The position numbers and the translations under genes were made by a program. 55,195 nucleotides of DNA from Akkermansiaceae bacterium (GTDB taxonomy: Bacteria; Verrucomicrobiota; Verrucomicrobiia; Verrucomicrobiales; Akkermansiaceae), in assembly GCA_947491475.1 (NCBI GenBank), contig CANLKN010000008.1, forward strand, positions 1-55,195. The letters are read 5' to 3'. The notes beneath the pieces were generated by a model. It saw only the letters and a program-made list of their open reading frames with translations, had not been told where the DNA came from and ran no database searches. Below are positions 52,623-55,195 of the stretch, in pieces; position 1 is the first letter of the stretch, and each line of letters begins with the position of its first letter.

Positions 52623-54521
52623 TCAGGAAGCCACCGCCCGCAGGGCTTCGAGTTGTTCCCAGCGCTCATACAAGCGGGCGACGGCTGTTTTTGCCTGATC
52701 GAGATCGATGACGAGGGCCGGGATTTCGGCGAAGTTTGTTGCCTGGAAATCCGGGTCGTTGAGGCGGATTTCCAGCATTTCGACTTCCTGCTCGGCGGCG
52801 AGGATGGCGCTTTCGATGCCATCGAGTTCGGTGCGTTCCTTGAGCGTGAGCTTGCGCGGCTTGGCGGGATTTTCCCCTGCCTTGCGGCGTATGGAGGCCT
52901 CCCTTGCAGCGGCTTGCGCCTGAATTCGCTGTGCTGCCTCGCGGGCGTGGCGCTTTTCCAGATAATAGGAATAGTTTCCCGGCTGCACAAATACGCCGCC
53001 CTCTTCGAATGCGATGACTTGGTCGCAGATGCGGTCGAGGAAATAGCGGTCGTGGGAAACGCAGATCACCGAACCATCGAAATCCGCGAGCGCCTCTTCC
53101 AGCATGCGCAGCGAGGGCAGATCGAGGTCGTTCGTAGGCTCGTCCAGCACGATCAGATTCCCGCCGTTCTTGAGCACTTTGGCGAGCATCAGCCGGGCGC
53201 GTTCGCCGCCTGATAGAAGATCTACCCGTTCGTTAATGCGCTGGTCGTTGAAGAGGAAGCGCCGGAGGTAGGCACGCGCGCCGAGCGATTGATCGCCGAA
53301 CATGAGTTTTTCATTGCCATCTGAAACCTCCTCTAACAGCGAGCCCGTGCCATCGAGTTGCATGCGTGTCTGGTCGATGTAGTTCACCTTCACGCGTTTG
53401 CCGATGACGGCTCTGCCTTCGGATGGGGGGATTTGTCCGAGGCATAATTTCAGCAAGGTAGTCTTGCCGACGCCGTTTCTGCCGACGATGCCCGTGCATT
53501 GGCCGGGCTCTAACTTGAGTGTGAGATGCCTGAACAACCAGCGCGGATGTGCCGCCGTGCCGACGTTCACGCCGGCGTTCTCCAACTCGACGACAATGTC
53601 CCCGAGCTGGGGCGGGGGAGGGATGAGCAGGTCCATTTCCCGTTCTTCGGGCGGCGCCTCCATGCCCTCGATTTCATGAAATTTGTCCAGCCGGTGGCGT
53701 GACTTCGTGCCGCGTGCCTTCACGCCGGAGCGCACCCATTCCAGCTCCTCGCGCAGGAAGCGCTGGCGGCGGCGCTCGGTTTGTCCGGCGATCTGTTTTC
53801 TAACAGCCTTGGCTTCCAGAAACGCGGTGTAATTTCCCGGATGGGAAAACGCCCGGCCTTCGTCGATCTCGATGATGCGGGTGGCGATCACATCGAGGAA
53901 ATAGCGGTCGTGCGTGACGAAGATCACCGCGCCTGGAAAGCCGCGCAGGTAGTCTTCCAGCCAGGAGATGGATTCGGCGTCGAGGTGGTTGGTTGGCTCG
54001 TCGAGCAGCAGCAGATCCGGTTGGCAGGCCAGCGCGCGGCACAACGCCACCCGGCGTTTTTCGCCGCCGGAAAGCGGCGCGGTGGGCGCATTGAGCGACG
54101 GCGCGCCCAGCGCGGTGACGGTGGACTTGATACGCGCTTCCAGATTCCAGCCGTCGGCGTGGTCGATCAGATGCAGCAAGTCTTCGAGTTCCGCCTCGCT
54201 GCCATCGCCGGATTCATAGCGCCTGACTGCCTCCACAAGGTCGGCCGCGCCGGCGGCGATGTTCTCGCCCACACTGAGCTCCGTATCGAGCTCGAATTCC
54301 TGCGGCAGGTAGCCGATCCGCAGTCCGCGCCGGACGGCGATTTCGCCTGAATCCGCAGCGCTTTGGCTGCTGAGAATCTTTAAAAGCGAGGTTTTTCCGC
54401 ATCCATTCCGGCCCACCATGCCGATCTTCTCGCCCGCGCCGATCGCCAGCGTCACGCCGTCGAGCAGAGTCTGGTAGCCATAGTTCAGGCGGATTTCGGT
54501 GGCGGAGAGCAAAGCGGACAT
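52623..54521 (-). CDS. ABC-F family ATPase (Uup-like)
   Basis: 632 residues from the ATG at 54521. Two ABC domains without membrane segments: Walker A VGRNGCGKTSLL near residue 40 and VGRNGVGKTTLL near 370; signatures PLSGGEKRRVALCRAL and LLSGGERARLMLAKVL; and Walker B LLLLDEPTNHLD and LIVLDEPTNDLD. The linker between the domains is charged, and the C-terminus (about 560-630) is a coiled coil like the DNA- or ribosome-binding CTD of Uup. ABC-F proteins act on the ribosome to rescue stalled complexes. The gene lies 17 bp upstream of the GT-HAD fusion, so they may be co-transcribed. Confidence 0.92.
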   Translation of the reverse strand: MSALLSATEIRLNYGYQTLLDGVTLAIGAGEKIGMVGRNGCGKTSLLKILSSQSAADSGEIAVRRGLRIGYLPQEFELDTELSVGENIAAGAADLVEAVRRYESGDGSEAELEDLLHLIDHADGWNLEARIKSTVTALGAPSLNAPTAPLSGGEKRRVALCRALACQPDLLLLDEPTNHLDAESISWLEDYLRGFPGAVIFVTHDRYFLDVIATRIIEIDEGRAFSHPGNYTAFLEAKAVRKQIAGQTERRRQRFLREELEWVRSGVKARGTKSRHRLDKFHEIEGMEAPPEEREMDLLIPPPPQLGDIVVELENAGVNVGTAAHPRWLFRHLTLKLEPGQCTGIVGRNGVGKTTLLKLCLGQIPPSEGRAVIGKRVKVNYIDQTRMQLDGTGSLLEEVSDGNEKLMFGDQSLGARAYLRRFLFNDQRINERVDLLSGGERARLMLAKVLKNGGNLIVLDEPTNDLDLPSLRMLEEALADFDGSVICVSHDRYFLDRICDQVIAFEEGGVFVQPGNYSYYLEKRHAREAAQRIQAQAAAREASIRRKAGENPAKPRKLTLKERTELDGIESAILAAEQEVEMLEIRLNDPDFQATNFAEIPALVIDLDQAKTAVARLYERWEQLEALRAVAS

Positions 54522-54529
54522 GGGCGGGC

Positions 54530-54629
54530 GGGTTTGTTGCCTATCCCGGGGGAAACGTCCATACCACAGAAGTTGATCTTCAATGCAACGCTGCGCTTCT
54601 GCGGACAAGCGCAATTCGTATTCAGTCAT
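54530..54629 (-). pseudogene. RelE/ParE-like toxin N-terminal fragment
   Basis: Starting at an ATG at 54629 the frame reads MTEYELRLSAEAQRCIEDQL, which resembles the first helix pair of RelE/ParE toxins, then loses similarity after about 25 residues and runs into the ABC-F gene in frame. It is a likely remnant of a toxin gene. Confidence 0.4.
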
Positions 54630-54679
54630 TGTTGGCTTTTTTGGCGCGCTTGCTGTATCTGCCAATCACCTTCTTCGCT

Positions 54680-55026
54680 TCCCCTTCTCGATCTCCTCCG
54701 TCTGCAACCCGGTGATCTCCGACTCCAGTTTCTCACGTTGTCCGGCGGTGATCCTCTCGATCACGGATTCGTCCTGCCAAGGTGGTGCGTTTCCGCCGGG
54801 AGCGCACGCCAAAGGAAAGCGAAAAAAAGTCCAAGCTCCGACTTCCCGGCGTTCCTTGGCATCAAACTTTCTCCCCGCTTTGTCATGCGGCCTGCGGCGA
54901 GGCCGCTCCACCATATCGCAAAACGCCGGGCCAAGCCTTGGTTGAGAATGAAGACCTGCGGGGCACGGGCGATCGCGTTCCAGCATCTCGATGTCGCCCC
55001 TTTTCCTTTTCGCAGGTCTGCTAGTT
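54680..55026. other. Unassigned region next to the window edge
   Basis: A minus-strand frame (54666-54986) ends in a helical, charged segment (VIERITAGQREKLESEI, then EEIEKGKRRR) directly before the toxin-like fragment, so it could be a partner antitoxin remnant. The rest of the frame is low-quality. I do not call a gene. Confidence 0.3.
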
Positions 55027-55194
55027 CTACTTAGTTAAATTTCGAAATTGTTTCAGCCCTGGTTTGTGCCGCTTGCGTCTATCAATATCACGCTGCCTTG
55101 CTGCATGCCGCTTTTTAAGCTGTTCATGAACTTCATGTTCATCCCGGTTTCGCCGGGGCAGATAATAGTCAAGCAGCTCAACAATATCCCGGCA
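55027..55194 (-). CDS. Unidentified protein, C-terminal 55 residues (partial)
   Basis: The minus-strand frame enters from the right edge and ends at a TAG at 55027-55029. The residues seen are strongly charged and helical: LLDYYLPRRNRDEHEVHEQL, then RQRDIDRRKRHKPG and LKQFRNLTK. GC content is visibly lower than in the rest of the window and codon use is unlike the neighbours, suggesting foreign origin. I do not recognise the family. Confidence 0.5.
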   Translation of the reverse strand, partial: CRDIVELLDYYLPRRNRDEHEVHEQLKKRHAARQRDIDRRKRHKPGLKQFRNLTK

Positions 55195-55195
55195 G

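Noticed and set aside
54666-54986. Antitoxin gene at the right edge
   Set aside because: Only the last 35 residues look protein-like, and no known antitoxin fold is recognisable.

Overview
The window is high-GC bacterial chromosome, most likely from the Verrucomicrobiota (Verrucomicrobiaceae-like, in the vicinity of Luteolibacter or Haloferula; I infer this and did not search). The pointers are a PEP-CTERM protease, an autotransporter-type beta-strand protein start, Ig-like and nucleotidase proteins ending in a FYRL/FYRV tail, a DUF5703 glycoside hydrolase, and the MFS transporter/Gfo-Idh pairing common in polysaccharide degraders. Most of the window is ordinary housekeeping and metabolism, with one small accessory island.

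Left part (1-16.5 kb): the 3' end of a secreted 5'-nucleotidase-like protein and its terminator; a two-gene metal-type permease pair (DUF318 plus TIGR03943, overlapping ATGA); L-rhamnose isomerase; rsmH; a half-length TauE/SafE protein; an MFS/acyltransferase fusion; a SWIM-SNF2 helicase; then plsY, gpsA and a DedA/YqaA-like membrane protein on the minus strand, preceded by a cyclophilin lipoprotein and a spermidine-synthase-like methyltransferase. PlsY, GpsA and the acyltransferase fusion all belong to glycerophospholipid synthesis.

Island (16.5-20.5 kb): an intact tRNA-Arg(CCU) gene at 20454-20528 and a 47-bp copy of its 3' end at 17783-17829 bracket a tyrosine recombinase and a HigB/HigA-type toxin-antitoxin pair with a 15-bp palindromic operator. 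A further 272-bp block lies beside both tRNA ends, is about 99% identical, and encodes the start of an HTH-like protein. This is best read as serial or tandem integration of very small elements at one tRNA.

Middle (20.5-34 kb): a fluoride-type CLC antiporter with yicC, ispD overlapping an M16 peptidase, a PEP-CTERM trypsin-like protease, a TIGR02206 membrane protein, an MFS transporter with a Gfo/Idh/MocA oxidoreductase, a YlbF-family protein with a cysteine-rich tail, trpA followed after 4 bp by a DUF5703 hydrolase, a GGCT-like protein, and hpt.

Right part (34-55 kb): hpt and dnaE converge on a 139-bp REPIN-like element with perfect 27-bp inverted ends. Next come dnaE, a truncated autotransporter fragment, a SurA-like foldase, a Ste24-like M48 protease, a class B penicillin-binding protein converging on smc with terminators on both strands, prs, a tryptophanase-family lyase, an unusual glycosyltransferase-HAD fusion, an ABC-F ATPase, and at the edge a toxin-like fragment and the end of an unidentified gene of lower GC.
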